A DNA stretch of 14,060 nucleotides from an uncultured Bacteroidales bacterium (GTDB taxonomy: Bacteria > Bacteroidota > Bacteroidia > Bacteroidales > Paludibacteraceae). Location of the stretch: the NCBI GenBank assembly GCA_945949375.1, contig CAMFEN010000010.1, forward strand, positions 1-14,060, written 5' to 3'. A model generated the notes under the pieces. It was not told the origin of the DNA. It saw only the letters and a list, made by a program, of their open reading frames with translations, and did no database searches. Position 1 is the first letter of the stretch. Every line of letters begins with the position of its first letter. The translations under genes and the position numbers were made by a program. Positions 1 through 8,135 of this stretch are shown piece after piece.

Positions 1-405
1 ACGAAAACGCACAAAACGAATAATCACATTGCTTGCTTTCACCACCACTGGGTAACCTGCGATGCAGATGCCATCGCCGGGTGCAGACTGCCCCGCAATG
101 GTTAGTGAACCATTGCTGATATTAAGCGTTGAGGAGAGTTGTATCGTACCCGCAACATCAAAGACTATTGTGCGTGCTCCTCCTACGTTGATAGCATGGC
201 GCAACGAACCGGGATCTTGCGGATCGTCCGACAAGGACGTAACGTGTAGCACTACACCGCCGCGTCCCCCCGTAGCATACTTACCACCGCCTTGGGCTTC
301 CGGAAAAGCCAAGGCAGCAGTTTCAGATACCTGCGGAGTATTATCTTCGCACGAAAGCAAGCCGCAAGTCAACAGCAAACAATATACCAACCATTTAATA
401 TTCAT
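1..405 (-). CDS. Polysaccharide lyase family 1 (pectate lyase-like) lipoprotein, 3' end cut by window edge
   Basis: Only the first 135 codons are inside the window and the frame is open to base 1. The product begins with a lipoprotein signal: a hydrophobic stretch ending in L16-L17-S18-C19, so Cys19 should be acylated. The acidic ED after it may favour surface exposure, which is an inference. The mature part opens with AFPEAQGGGKYATGGRGG, followed by a TSLSDDPQDPGSLRHAI segment, TIVFDVAGTI, and TIAGQSAPGDGICI. This series is typical of the first beta-helix turns of PL1 pectate lyases of Bacteroidetes. Such enzymes cut homogalacturonan by beta-elimination; the catalytic residues would lie in the missing part. 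The start is ATG at 405, or ATG at 411 two codons earlier. Either start overlaps the susD-like stop at 395-397 by 11 to 17 nt in another frame, suggesting translational coupling as third gene of the operon. A non-pectin PL1 specificity cannot be excluded. Confidence 0.87.
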   Translation of the reverse strand, partial: MNIKWLVYCLLLTCGLLSCEDNTPQVSETAALAFPEAQGGGKYATGGRGGVVLHVTSLSDDPQDPGSLRHAINVGGARTIVFDVAGTIQLSSTLNISNGSLTIAGQSAPGDGICIAGYPVVVKASNVIIRFVRFR

Positions 406-2365
406 AATCATTCCACAGCGTACCATTCGATGCATTGATATTCACATCGAAGATAGGCCAATATTGGTGCATATCTATGCTAGTTCCCTCTTTGTAGAGG
501 AAATAGGTAGAAGGATCCAAATACTTGATAACGTTACCATCATTATCCTCTTTCACATAGAATGCTTTTGCTACCCATCCCTGCGTCTTATCAAACTCAG
601 CCGGGCGTCCTTCACCTATGTTTAGTCCCACAAAACGATCAAACACATAGCCCTTTATACCCGTCTGTGCATAGGAGTTATCCTGACGATAGGTAAAATA
701 AATGGAGTCTGATCGCCCTTCATACTTGCCGGTTCCTGCTTGCAAGTCTGCTAACTCCTTCATCGTATTCTCCAACGATGATGCTAATAGTCCCCAGCGC
801 ATCAAGTCATACTTGCGGATATTCTCGCCGCAGAACTCAAAAGCGCGCTCATCCACTATAGCCTCAAACGTCAGCGTCTTGGTATCTACCCCTGCGCGAT
901 GACGCACTTTATCAAACTGCTCTTGCGCATTCAATCCATAGAGGTTGTCGGGGGCATTACCTTCTTTCGAGCCAATCGCAGCTTCTGCAAACATCAACAG
1001 CACATCCGCATAGCGCAATACAGGCATATCTATACAGTCTTCATTGCTTTGGTACGAACGCACCATCCATTCCGGACGCAGTTTACCAAGGTGCATAGTG
1101 GAGACATCGGATAATTTCTGATATAGTTTCTTCTCCGAACTTTCAGCACCTGCAAAGCAAGACAAATCACTACTTACACCACTACCGTTGTCATACTCCC
1201 ACGCAAAGGGACATATAGTTACATCGCGGCGGAGATCTTGTGCATCATACAGATAGTAGAACGTAGGAACAATCTCTATCATTGCCTGCACCTTGGTATT
1301 ATTAGTGTTGCCATCACCTAAGAACTCCGTGTTAATCAATTTGCCCGGAACTTTGTCAGAAATTTTCAATCCCGTCAATGCCAACACTTGCCCACGTGCA
1401 CCATCCAAGAAAGGCAATGCCCATATAAACTCGGAATGAGAATAATCCGTTTTATCGGCACATAGGTCGCGCCACACCTTTTCAAAGCCACCGTTCTCTA
1501 AAGTAACCAATTTGTAATCTTCTTGTTTGATAATCTGCGCGCATGCCCATACTACTTCCTGATAGAGTGCTTTACGCATTTCTGCATCTTTTACATTATA
1601 TTGAACAGAGCAGTCTTTCGTTCCTCCCTTTGTGAATACATTGGGACGCATCGCCAAACCGGCATACATCATATCCATACGCGCCAAAAGTCCTAATGCA
1701 AGTGCTTTGCTCGGGCGTCCTGTGAAATTCGCTGCCGTGCCGGGACATTCACCCGACCAAGGCATCAAGTCTGCCGCCTCACGCAAATCCTTGCGCAGTT
1801 GCTCGTAGATCACGTTGCGATCGGTCTTGTCAATATACAAATCATTGATATCGCGTCCGTCAAACGCTTCGAAGCAAGCCGGCACATCGCCCCAAAGTTT
1901 AATCATCTCCAAGTAACAAAACGCACGTAACGTGAGCGTTTCCCCCAACAAATAACGGAAAGTGGCATCAGTAGTATCCGAATAAGTACGAATACCGTCT
2001 ATCACCACGTTTGCACGCTCTACGGCTGCATTCAAATATGCCCAAGGGTCTTTACCATTGGAAGTAGATATATCACCTGTTCCTTTGCTGGTACAATAAA
2101 TAGCCCAATCTTTATCCTCGGACTTACTACTATGCTCTATGTCGGTATTGATAGCCACATAGCCCCCACAGAGACGGTTTCTAAACGACTTATCTTCACC
2201 GAAGGTGTTGTATATGGCATACACTGCCTGCTCGGTAGTTTGAGTAGATTTGAACACTGACACATCCATTGCCGACGGAGAATCCGTTTCAAAAAAATTC
2301 TTTTCGCATCCTGCGAATAACACCGCAGTGAGTACTACCAATATATTTTTTGCTTTCATATTCAT
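395..2365 (-). CDS. SusD/RagB-family glycan-binding outer-membrane lipoprotein
   Basis: The 656-residue protein is a surface glycan-binding partner that forms a lid on the SusC-like transporter encoded just upstream. It has a lipoprotein signal peptide (MNMKAK, a hydrophobic core, then F17-A18-G19-C20), so Cys20 is the predicted lipidated residue. Residues about 45-160 carry the TPR-like helices of the family, including YLLGETLTLRAFCYLEMIKLWGDVP-type sequence around 138-162. The C-terminal half has the usual LRYADVLLMFAEA and ERAFEFCGENIRKYDLMRWG signatures. The length is slightly above the usual 500-620 residues. The start at 2365 is preceded by 15 nt after the susC-like stop, so the two are co-transcribed; a second Met two codons in is possible. 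Its ligand is inferred from the downstream pectate lyase, not from the protein itself. Confidence 0.95.
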   Translation of the reverse strand: MNMKAKNILVVLTAVLFAGCEKNFFETDSPSAMDVSVFKSTQTTEQAVYAIYNTFGEDKSFRNRLCGGYVAINTDIEHSSKSEDKDWAIYCTSKGTGDISTSNGKDPWAYLNAAVERANVVIDGIRTYSDTTDATFRYLLGETLTLRAFCYLEMIKLWGDVPACFEAFDGRDINDLYIDKTDRNVIYEQLRKDLREAADLMPWSGECPGTAANFTGRPSKALALGLLARMDMMYAGLAMRPNVFTKGGTKDCSVQYNVKDAEMRKALYQEVVWACAQIIKQEDYKLVTLENGGFEKVWRDLCADKTDYSHSEFIWALPFLDGARGQVLALTGLKISDKVPGKLINTEFLGDGNTNNTKVQAMIEIVPTFYYLYDAQDLRRDVTICPFAWEYDNGSGVSSDLSCFAGAESSEKKLYQKLSDVSTMHLGKLRPEWMVRSYQSNEDCIDMPVLRYADVLLMFAEAAIGSKEGNAPDNLYGLNAQEQFDKVRHRAGVDTKTLTFEAIVDERAFEFCGENIRKYDLMRWGLLASSLENTMKELADLQAGTGKYEGRSDSIYFTYRQDNSYAQTGIKGYVFDRFVGLNIGEGRPAEFDKTQGWVAKAFYVKEDNDGNVIKYLDPSTYFLYKEGTSIDMHQYWPIFDVNINASNGTLWNDYEY

Positions 2366-2380
2366 TGAGATTAAGAAATG

Positions 2381-5300
2381 TTAGAATTGGATATTCAAGC
2401 CCACATTAACTCCTCGGCTCTTCGGATATGCAGAGAAGTCTACACCGGGCGTAAGCGGATTTTTCGAAGAACGAGTATCTACTTCCGGGTCAAGTCCAGA
2501 ATACTTGGTTGCACAGAAAAGGTTGGTACCTTGTACATACACGCGAATGTTGGTCAGCACTTTGCTCTTTTCCATCCAATCCTTCGGCAACGAGTAGCCC
2601 AACGTCAGCTGGTTCAAGCGCAAGAAAGAGCCGTCCTCCAAGTGTTGGTCAGTTACCACATAGTGCGACATAATCGGTGAGTAGGTAGTAGCACCCTTGT
2701 CAATATTCATCTGATCCAGTTGCTGTGCCAACTCCGTGTAAGCATCGCCAAAGACGAAAGCCGACTGAGCCAACACTTCCGGCATATATTGTCCTTGCTC
2801 TGAGAACAATGAGTAACGGTTTGCATAATTCATAGATGCTACAAGGTTACGCATCTTGGTCTTCTCCGTGATGGTTGTGTACTCCATGTTGCTCAAGTTG
2901 AGTATCTTGTTTCCGAAGGAGAAAGTGAAGTTTGCCGCCAAATCAATGCGTCCCCACTTGTCGCCACCAATGTTGAAATTCACATTAAAACCGCCGGTGT
3001 GCGTCGGGACGGTATTACCCAGCACCACTTTATCATTTTCGTCTATTTTCCCATCATTATTCTGGTCTTTAAACTTAACTGAACCCGGCACAGGATTATT
3101 GGTCAGAAATCCTTCTCCGTATGTTACCACGCCATCCGCCAATCCCCATGCATTCTGCCCGGGTAGATAACTAACAAAATCAGCTGCAGTATAGTAACCG
3201 TCTGTTTCATAACCTAACACATTACCCACGGGCTGACCCACTTCGACAAGGAACTCTGCCAATGTCAAATACTCTGATGAACCGAAACAACTGGTCTGCG
3301 CAGTCAGAGAGGTCGCGTTACCAAGATCCGTTACGCGCGTACGGTTAAAGGCGATATTGGCATCTACGCTCAAGTTGTAACTCAAATTTTTAGAACGCTT
3401 ATCCAATATAACTCCTTTGACGGAGAACTCCATACCCATATTGCGCGTAGAGCCTATGTTCTGATACTGATAGTTGTAGCGTCCGGGCAAGGTCTGACGA
3501 ATAATCAGGTCGTTTGTAGTATTCCAATATAGGTCAATAGCCCCCGACAAACGGTCGCGGAAGAAACCGTAATCAACACCAAAGTTGCGCGTGGTCGTTG
3601 TCTCCCATTTTAAGTGCGGGTTGCTGGCAATCTTATCTGCCCCGCCAACCACCAATATGTTACTTGTAGAGCCATTGCCCATATCAAAGTAAGTCATAGT
3701 AGAGGAGAGGAAATCCTGATGCAAGTAGCCTAAGTCCACATTGTTATTACCTGCCATACCGTAACTCAAGCGCCATTTCAAGTTGCTCATCCAATCTTGC
3801 GCGTCTTCCATCCAACTTTCATCAGACATACGCCATGCTACCGCAGCCGATGGGAAATACCCCCATTGATTCTCTTTCTCAAAACGAGTAGAGCAGTCTG
3901 CACGGAAAGTAGCCGTTACATAATAACGTCCCTTATAATCATAATTCGCGCGAGCAAAGAACGAGAGTTGGTTATCTTTTGGATTCACATAATTGGAGAT
4001 TTCCATATAGGAGGCTTGTGCCAAATAGTTGAAGATCTCACCATTTAGCACATCATATTGACCATTATAGCCAAATCCACGTTGGGTATTTGTCTCCCCC
4101 TTGCGCAAAATAGTCTCTTCACCAAGCAAGACACTTACCGAATGGTCATCGTTGAATGTTTGACGCCACTCCAAAGTGTTCGCATTACGCAACGTAGATT
4201 CCTTCTCTGTATCCACCTGTAATTGCGCAGTACCTCCGGCCACACCCGGACGACCTGTATTGCGAGCGAAATAGGTGGTCGGACCATAATAGCGGTCTGT
4301 AGTAATCTCGCGACTCGTATACCCCAACTCTACGCGGGCGGTAAAATGTTTCGCAAACTTGTAGCTGGCATAACCTTGGATATTCCATTTGTTGTCTACC
4401 TTATATTTGTAGTTATCACGTATAGTCGTCAAGGGGTCGTAGAGCGATCCAAATGTCTCATCCTCATCACCGCCACCGGCATCCTTACTTAACAATTCGG
4501 TAGGGGTATATACCACACAGTTTCGTAAACGCGATTCAGTAGCAGTTCCATTATCCTTAATGGCATTAGCACCCGCACCCAATACATTCATGTTGGTATA
4601 GCGAGCTGTTACCCCGAGGGTAAAGTCTTTAAAAGGCTTAAACTTTGCCTTGAAGTTGATATTGTTACGCACATAATCTGATTGCTCCATAATAGCCTTA
4701 TCGTCAATACGATTGTAACTCAAGTTGAAGTTGGCATTCTTATTACCACCGCTCACACTTACCGATTGATTGGAATTAAAGCCTGTGCGTCCAAATGTAG
4801 CATCCTGCCAATCAATGAATGGATGCAACTCTGCATCACCATACTCTGCCAACAACGTACTGATGTCGGTATTTTCAATCTCTCCTTCTGCTTTGTACTT
4901 TGTATTATTATACAACTGATCAAAATAAGCATAGAAATTGCTGCGCAACCCAGACAATGATTTAGCTTTGAAATATGCCCACTCATATTGCATCAACGCG
5001 AAATCCTGAGGATCCATCACGTCATATTTCTTAGCAATCTTCTTCCATCCGACAAACCCGCTGTAATCCACATGGAAAGTCATCTTGTCATCGTTAGAAT
5101 CGGCATCTTTCGTCGTGATAATAATAACGCCGTTCGCTCCTTGGGCACCATAGATAGCCGTTGCCGCAGCATCTTTCAGCACGTCCATTGATGCAATATC
5201 GCTCGGAGCAATATCTGAGATACTTGACACAGGGAACCCATCCACGATATAGAGCGGGTCGCTCGATTGCGTCAGAGACGTTCCGCCACGTACACGGATC

Positions 5301-5791
5301 TTCACATCCGCATCGGGGCTACCCTCCGTTGTCGTTACGCTCACGCCCGACAACTTACCTTGCAACGCCTCTGCTGCCGAGGTTACCGGGATGTCTTTCA
5401 GTTGTTCCGAACTAACGCTTGCCACCGAGGTAACCAAGTCGCGCTTTTTCGTAGTTCCGTAACCCGTTACCACCACTTCCTCCAATACTTCGGAGTTCTC
5501 TTTCAGCACCACGTTAATCACATTGCCTGTGATGTTCACTTCCTCGGTCTGCAAACCGATGTACGAGAACACCAGCACCTTGGCATCATCCGGCACATCA
5601 AGCACGTAGTTTCCGTCAAAATCCGTTACCGTACCAATCGTGGTACCTTTCACCATAACCGAAGCGGAGATAATGGTCTCCCCCGTCTGGTCTTTCACCG
5701 TTCCGCTGATAGTACGCGCAGACGCCGCTACTCCGCACAAGAGCAGCAGCGACAACAACGCCGAGCGAAATACGCTGGAATAAAGTTTCAT
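2381..5791 (-). CDS. SusC/RagA-family TonB-dependent outer-membrane transporter
   Basis: This 1136-residue protein imports oligosaccharides across the outer membrane with energy from TonB-ExbBD. A signal peptide covers residues 1-25 (cleavage likely after ASA). A CarboxypepD_reg-like beta-sandwich follows (about 27-100, with TISGTVKDQTGETI and GTVTDFDGNYVLDVP). Next come the SusC signature EVLEEVVVTGYGTTKKRD (101-118) and the plug domain (about 115-228, with IRVRGG, DPLYIVDGFPV and AAATAIYGAQGANGVIIITTK). The rest is a 22-strand barrel ending in VNVGLNIQF; the terminal Phe is the usual OMP insertion signal. No STN domain precedes the plug, so direct signalling to an anti-sigma factor through STN is not expected. 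The start at 5791 gives the complete signal peptide. It is the first gene of a susC-susD-lyase operon, and its substrate is inferred to be pectin-derived. Confidence 0.96.
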   Translation of the reverse strand: MKLYSSVFRSALLSLLLLCGVAASARTISGTVKDQTGETIISASVMVKGTTIGTVTDFDGNYVLDVPDDAKVLVFSYIGLQTEEVNITGNVINVVLKENSEVLEEVVVTGYGTTKKRDLVTSVASVSSEQLKDIPVTSAAEALQGKLSGVSVTTTEGSPDADVKIRVRGGTSLTQSSDPLYIVDGFPVSSISDIAPSDIASMDVLKDAAATAIYGAQGANGVIIITTKDADSNDDKMTFHVDYSGFVGWKKIAKKYDVMDPQDFALMQYEWAYFKAKSLSGLRSNFYAYFDQLYNNTKYKAEGEIENTDISTLLAEYGDAELHPFIDWQDATFGRTGFNSNQSVSVSGGNKNANFNLSYNRIDDKAIMEQSDYVRNNINFKAKFKPFKDFTLGVTARYTNMNVLGAGANAIKDNGTATESRLRNCVVYTPTELLSKDAGGGDEDETFGSLYDPLTTIRDNYKYKVDNKWNIQGYASYKFAKHFTARVELGYTSREITTDRYYGPTTYFARNTGRPGVAGGTAQLQVDTEKESTLRNANTLEWRQTFNDDHSVSVLLGEETILRKGETNTQRGFGYNGQYDVLNGEIFNYLAQASYMEISNYVNPKDNQLSFFARANYDYKGRYYVTATFRADCSTRFEKENQWGYFPSAAVAWRMSDESWMEDAQDWMSNLKWRLSYGMAGNNNVDLGYLHQDFLSSTMTYFDMGNGSTSNILVVGGADKIASNPHLKWETTTTRNFGVDYGFFRDRLSGAIDLYWNTTNDLIIRQTLPGRYNYQYQNIGSTRNMGMEFSVKGVILDKRSKNLSYNLSVDANIAFNRTRVTDLGNATSLTAQTSCFGSSEYLTLAEFLVEVGQPVGNVLGYETDGYYTAADFVSYLPGQNAWGLADGVVTYGEGFLTNNPVPGSVKFKDQNNDGKIDENDKVVLGNTVPTHTGGFNVNFNIGGDKWGRIDLAANFTFSFGNKILNLSNMEYTTITEKTKMRNLVASMNYANRYSLFSEQGQYMPEVLAQSAFVFGDAYTELAQQLDQMNIDKGATTYSPIMSHYVVTDQHLEDGSFLRLNQLTLGYSLPKDWMEKSKVLTNIRVYVQGTNLFCATKYSGLDPEVDTRSSKNPLTPGVDFSAYPKSRGVNVGLNIQF

Positions 5792-5972
5792 AGAGAATTA
5801 TCTTGTTTTTAATGTTATTAGTTTTCAAGGTTATGCTTGCCCGTGCCTAAACCCCTCACATTTTCGTCCACAAATCACTCATCGCCGTCCTTCTTCTCAA
5901 TGCCCCATCCGACCTTTTTCAGTCCCTCTATCTGCTCTTTTCCAAAACTCTCCTCGCCCTCTTTTCTAAAAC
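5792..5972 (-). other. Long purine-rich 5' leader of the susC-like operon
   Basis: If transcription starts 5-8 nt after the -7 box at 5979-5986, the susC-like mRNA has an untranslated leader of about 180 nt. It is purine-rich (the plus strand reads long runs of C and T between 5885 and 5970) and becomes AT-rich in the last 40 nt before the ATG. No gene, known riboswitch or strong hairpin was recognised. A nine-codon frame at 5856-5882 exists, but nothing supports its translation. The leader is a candidate site for post-transcriptional control, which is an inference from its length only. Confidence 0.4.
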
Positions 5973-5978
5973 CGCGTG

Positions 5979-5986
5979 CAAAGATA
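5979..5986 (-). promoter_or_regulatory. Bacteroidetes -7 promoter box of the susC-like operon
   Basis: On the minus strand the bases read TATCTTTG followed by CAC, a good match to the Bacteroidetes -7 consensus TAnnTTTG and close to the three other promoters in this window. There is no TTTG at the expected -33 position (around 6007-6010, where the minus strand reads CACG). This suggests that the promoter depends on an activator, as is usual for polysaccharide-utilisation operons. Position and orientation fit the susC-like gene about 190 nt downstream. Confidence 0.6.
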
Positions 5987-5997
5987 CGGCTTTTCAT

Positions 5998-6010
5998 GCG
6001 TGTAGGCGTG
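5998..6010 (-). promoter_or_regulatory. Direct repeat CACGC-N3-CACGC in place of the -33 box (possible activator site)
   Basis: On the minus strand two CACGC pentamers lie eight bases apart, 12 to 24 nt upstream of the susC-like -7 box, where a -33 element would normally be. A tandem half-site next to an otherwise incomplete promoter could bind an activator such as a hybrid two-component regulator. That role is inferred, and a repeat this short could be chance. Confidence 0.25.
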
Positions 6011-6021
6011 GAAAAATTGAC

Positions 6022-6064
6022 AAAAAAACAGCACAATTTCTTGCTTGATAAGAAATTGTGCTGT
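6022..6064 (-). terminator. Intrinsic terminator of topB
   Basis: A perfect 15-bp inverted repeat (ACAGCACAATTTCTT at 6028-6042 and its complement at 6050-6064) encloses a 7-nt loop. Read on the minus strand it is followed at once by seven T residues (6028 down to 6022). This is a textbook rho-independent terminator 68 nt after the topB stop. It separates topB from the susC-like operon, whose promoter lies about 36 nt farther on. Confidence 0.9.
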
Positions 6065-6071
6065 CTGATAG

Positions 6072-6107
6072 TTCCTATAGATGCTGTAGGTTCTATAGAT
6101 GCTATAG
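6072..6107. repeat. Two-copy 18-bp imperfect direct repeat in the topB 3' UTR
   Basis: The two units, 6072-6089 and 6090-6107, share 15 of 18 bases around the core CTATAGATGCT. A fragment (TATCTAT) follows at 6108-6114. They lie between the topB stop and its terminator. Function unknown. Confidence 0.6.
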
Positions 6108-6131
6108 TATCTATTTCCCTTTTCTCTCTGT

Positions 6132-8018
6132 TCAAAACTCCTCTGCGTAGGTGCACCCCTCTCGCCAGCGGGAGCAACCGTAGCGCGTGCGCCCTCGGAT
6201 AACCACCCCTTTTCGGCAGACTGGGCAAAGCATACCCGCTTTATTGGTCTTCACCTCTTTCACCACCTCTCCGGTCATCTGCTTCAACTCGTTCAAAAAC
6301 TGCTGCGCCGTGTATTCGCCACGCTCTATCTCGCGCAGTTTCTTCTCCCAGCGACCGGTCAGTTCTGCCGATTTCAACAAGGGCGAGATAATGGTATGTA
6401 TCAATTCAACACCCACCTCCGTGGCTCGAATAGACTTTCCCTGCTTCACAATATACTTGCGTTGATAGAGCTTCTCTATGATTGCGGCTCGCGTGGAAGG
6501 GCGACCTATTCCATTCTCTTTCATCGCATCGCGTAGTTCCTCGTCGTCCACCGTCTTGCCGGCGGTCTCCATGGCGCGCAACAAGGTGGCTTCTGTGTAG
6601 TACTTCGGCGGTGTAGTCGTCTTCTCCTGCAACTGAGGTACGTGAGCCCCGCTCTCCCCCTTCACAAAGGCGGGCAACGACTTACCGGTGCCCTCACCTT
6701 CGCCATTCTCTGACGCCTCTGCATCATCCGCTTGCTTGTCGCCGGTTACCTCTGCCATCACCGTGGTATTGCTCACCTCGCAATCGGGATAGAAAGCCGC
6801 GATAAAGCGCAATGCCACGAGGTTGAATACTTTGCGTTCTTCGGCAGTCAGGTTATCCGGACGCTGACCGGTAGGGATAATCGCATGGTGGTCGGTAACC
6901 TTTTTGTTATCAAATACTTTTTTCGATTTGCGCAGCGAACCTTCTCCCTTACCCCCATCGGCTTTTTGCCCAAGCAGCGGTGCCGCCTGCGGGAAATAGT
7001 CCTTTATACCTTGCAAGGTAGCAGGCACTTTGGGGTAAATATCATCGGGGAGATAGGTAGTATCCACGCGCGGATAGGTCGTTATACGCTTCTCGTAAAG
7101 CGACTGAATGAGTTTCAACGTCTGGTCGGCAGAGAACGAGAATTTCTTGTTGCACTCCACCTGTAGGCTCGTTAAATCAAAGAGTTTCGGAGCCGACTCT
7201 GTGCCCTTCTTCTTCTCCACAGAGGTGATGCAGAGCGGATTATCTTTTATCGCCGCCACCAAGCGCTCGCCTTGCTCGAGTGAAGTAATGGCATATTCAT
7301 CTTCTTCCGCGGGCAGCTGTGCGCTAAACAAGGTGTCGCGGTATATGGTCTTCAACTCCCAATAGGTCTTCGGCACAAAACGCTCTATCTCCGCTTGTCG
7401 TTTCACCACCAGTGCCAGCGTAGGGGTCTGTACTCGTCCTATGGAAAGCACCTGCCTATCTTTTCCCGTACCACGCGCATAACGTATAGTGTATGCGCGT
7501 GTGGCGTTCATCCCCAAAAGCCAGTCGCCGATGGCGCGCATCAGCCCTGCCTCGTAGAGATGCTGGTAATCCGACTGGTCCTTCAACAGCCGAAAGCCCT
7601 CTGCAATCGCCTCTTCCGTCAGCGAACTGACCCACAGACGCTTCACAGGCACCTTGCAGCCCGCTTTTTGATACACCCACCGCTGAATGAGTTCCCCCTC
7701 TTGCCCGGCATCACCACAGTTAATCACCTCATCGGCTTGCGCGATAAGCGACTTAATCACATTAAACTGCTTATGCACCCCCTCATCGCCGCTCACCTTG
7801 ATACTAAATCGCTGCGGAATCATCGGTAGCGCGCTCAGGTTCCAGCCCTTCCATTGGTCGGTATACTCCTGAGGCTCCAAGAGGGCACAGAGATGCCCGA
7901 ATGTCCATGTTACGCAATAACCATTCCCCTCAAAATAACCGTCTCGGCGCTGATTAGCGCCGAGAACTTTAGCTATATATTGTCCCACGGAAGGTTTCTC
8001 CGCAACACAAACAATCAT
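6132..8018 (-). CDS. topB: DNA topoisomerase III (type IA)
   Basis: A 628-residue type IA topoisomerase that relaxes or decatenates DNA by passing strands through a transient single-strand break. The N-terminal TOPRIM domain has the acidic Glu7 in CVAEKPSVGQYIAKVLG and a metal site read as D103-A-G-Q-E107. The middle aspartate of the classical DxDxE is a glycine here, a variant I recall from other TopB proteins. The SIGRVQTPTLALVVKRQ segment lies at 192-208, and the catalytic tyrosine is Y315 in RITTYPRVDTTYLP. DHHAIIPTG (376-384) and ENGIGRPSTRAAII (501-514) are also family motifs. An acidic, low-complexity insertion sits at about 425-447. The C terminus ends in a single four-cysteine zinc-ribbon-like motif (C598, C601, C615, C622). 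The gene lies 117 nt after the tyrosine kinase gene with no clear promoter between them, so read-through is possible. No neighbouring gene suggests a plasmid or conjugative element. Confidence 0.95.
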   Translation of the reverse strand: MIVCVAEKPSVGQYIAKVLGANQRRDGYFEGNGYCVTWTFGHLCALLEPQEYTDQWKGWNLSALPMIPQRFSIKVSGDEGVHKQFNVIKSLIAQADEVINCGDAGQEGELIQRWVYQKAGCKVPVKRLWVSSLTEEAIAEGFRLLKDQSDYQHLYEAGLMRAIGDWLLGMNATRAYTIRYARGTGKDRQVLSIGRVQTPTLALVVKRQAEIERFVPKTYWELKTIYRDTLFSAQLPAEEDEYAITSLEQGERLVAAIKDNPLCITSVEKKKGTESAPKLFDLTSLQVECNKKFSFSADQTLKLIQSLYEKRITTYPRVDTTYLPDDIYPKVPATLQGIKDYFPQAAPLLGQKADGGKGEGSLRKSKKVFDNKKVTDHHAIIPTGQRPDNLTAEERKVFNLVALRFIAAFYPDCEVSNTTVMAEVTGDKQADDAEASENGEGEGTGKSLPAFVKGESGAHVPQLQEKTTTPPKYYTEATLLRAMETAGKTVDDEELRDAMKENGIGRPSTRAAIIEKLYQRKYIVKQGKSIRATEVGVELIHTIISPLLKSAELTGRWEKKLREIERGEYTAQQFLNELKQMTGEVVKEVKTNKAGMLCPVCRKGVVIRGRTRYGCSRWREGCTYAEEF

Positions 8019-8021
8019 CCT

Positions 8022-8049
8022 AATTATGAATTATGAATTAAGAATTATG
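8022..8049 (-). repeat. Four-copy 7-bp tandem repeat directly upstream of topB
   Basis: Read on the minus strand the units are CATAATT, CTTAATT, CATAATT, CATAATT, ending 3 nt before the topB ATG. The same two unit types occur before the sigma-54 activator start at 11576-11604. The run covers the ribosome-binding region; Bacteroidetes often start translation from AT-rich, unstructured leaders without a Shine-Dalgarno sequence, so it may serve as one. The remaining gap to the kinase stop (8050-8135) holds no promoter match, terminator or ORF that I can support. Confidence 0.85.
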
Positions 8050-8135
8050 AGAACGGTTAAGAGTATCAAATCTGATTTTTCTGAGTTTTCAGACTATTCA
8101 TCGTTTGTGCAAAAACTAGCAACACTCAACATCCT

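Noticed and set aside
103..117. DxGxE-like or other catalytic change of TopB as inactivation (residues D103-A-G105-Q-E107 of the topB product)
   Set aside because: The numbers given are residue positions. The DAGxEGE form occurs in other TopB proteins as I recall, and the catalytic Tyr315 and other motifs are intact.
62..625. 187-codon plus-strand frame opposite the lyase and susD-like genes
   Set aside because: It is antisense to two clear family members with overlapping conserved motifs; no promoter or homology supports it.
5616..5828. Alternative upstream start for the susC-like gene at 5828
   Set aside because: That frame differs from the susC-like frame and ends inside it, and the true signal peptide begins at 5791.
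6028..6064. 15-bp inverted repeat as an invertible-promoter (recombinase) site
   Set aside because: Only a 7-nt loop separates the arms and a T run follows on the topB strand, which fits an intrinsic terminator. No recombinase gene is present.
5875..6228. 117-codon minus-strand frame and an overlapping plus-strand frame (5837-6202) in the topB-susC gap
   Set aside because: Both overlap the conserved zinc-ribbon end of topB, run through the terminator hairpin and resemble no known protein; their composition follows the purine/pyrimidine bias of the leader.
6132..8018. topB as a sign of a conjugative or plasmid element
   Set aside because: No relaxase, tra, integrase or attachment repeats are visible. 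The gene sits between apparently chromosomal envelope and glycan genes and has similar base composition.
8070..8096. Small hairpin (TCTGA-GTTT-TCAGA) after the BY-kinase gene as a terminator
   Set aside because: The stem is only five base pairs and, read on the minus strand, A residues rather than T residues follow.
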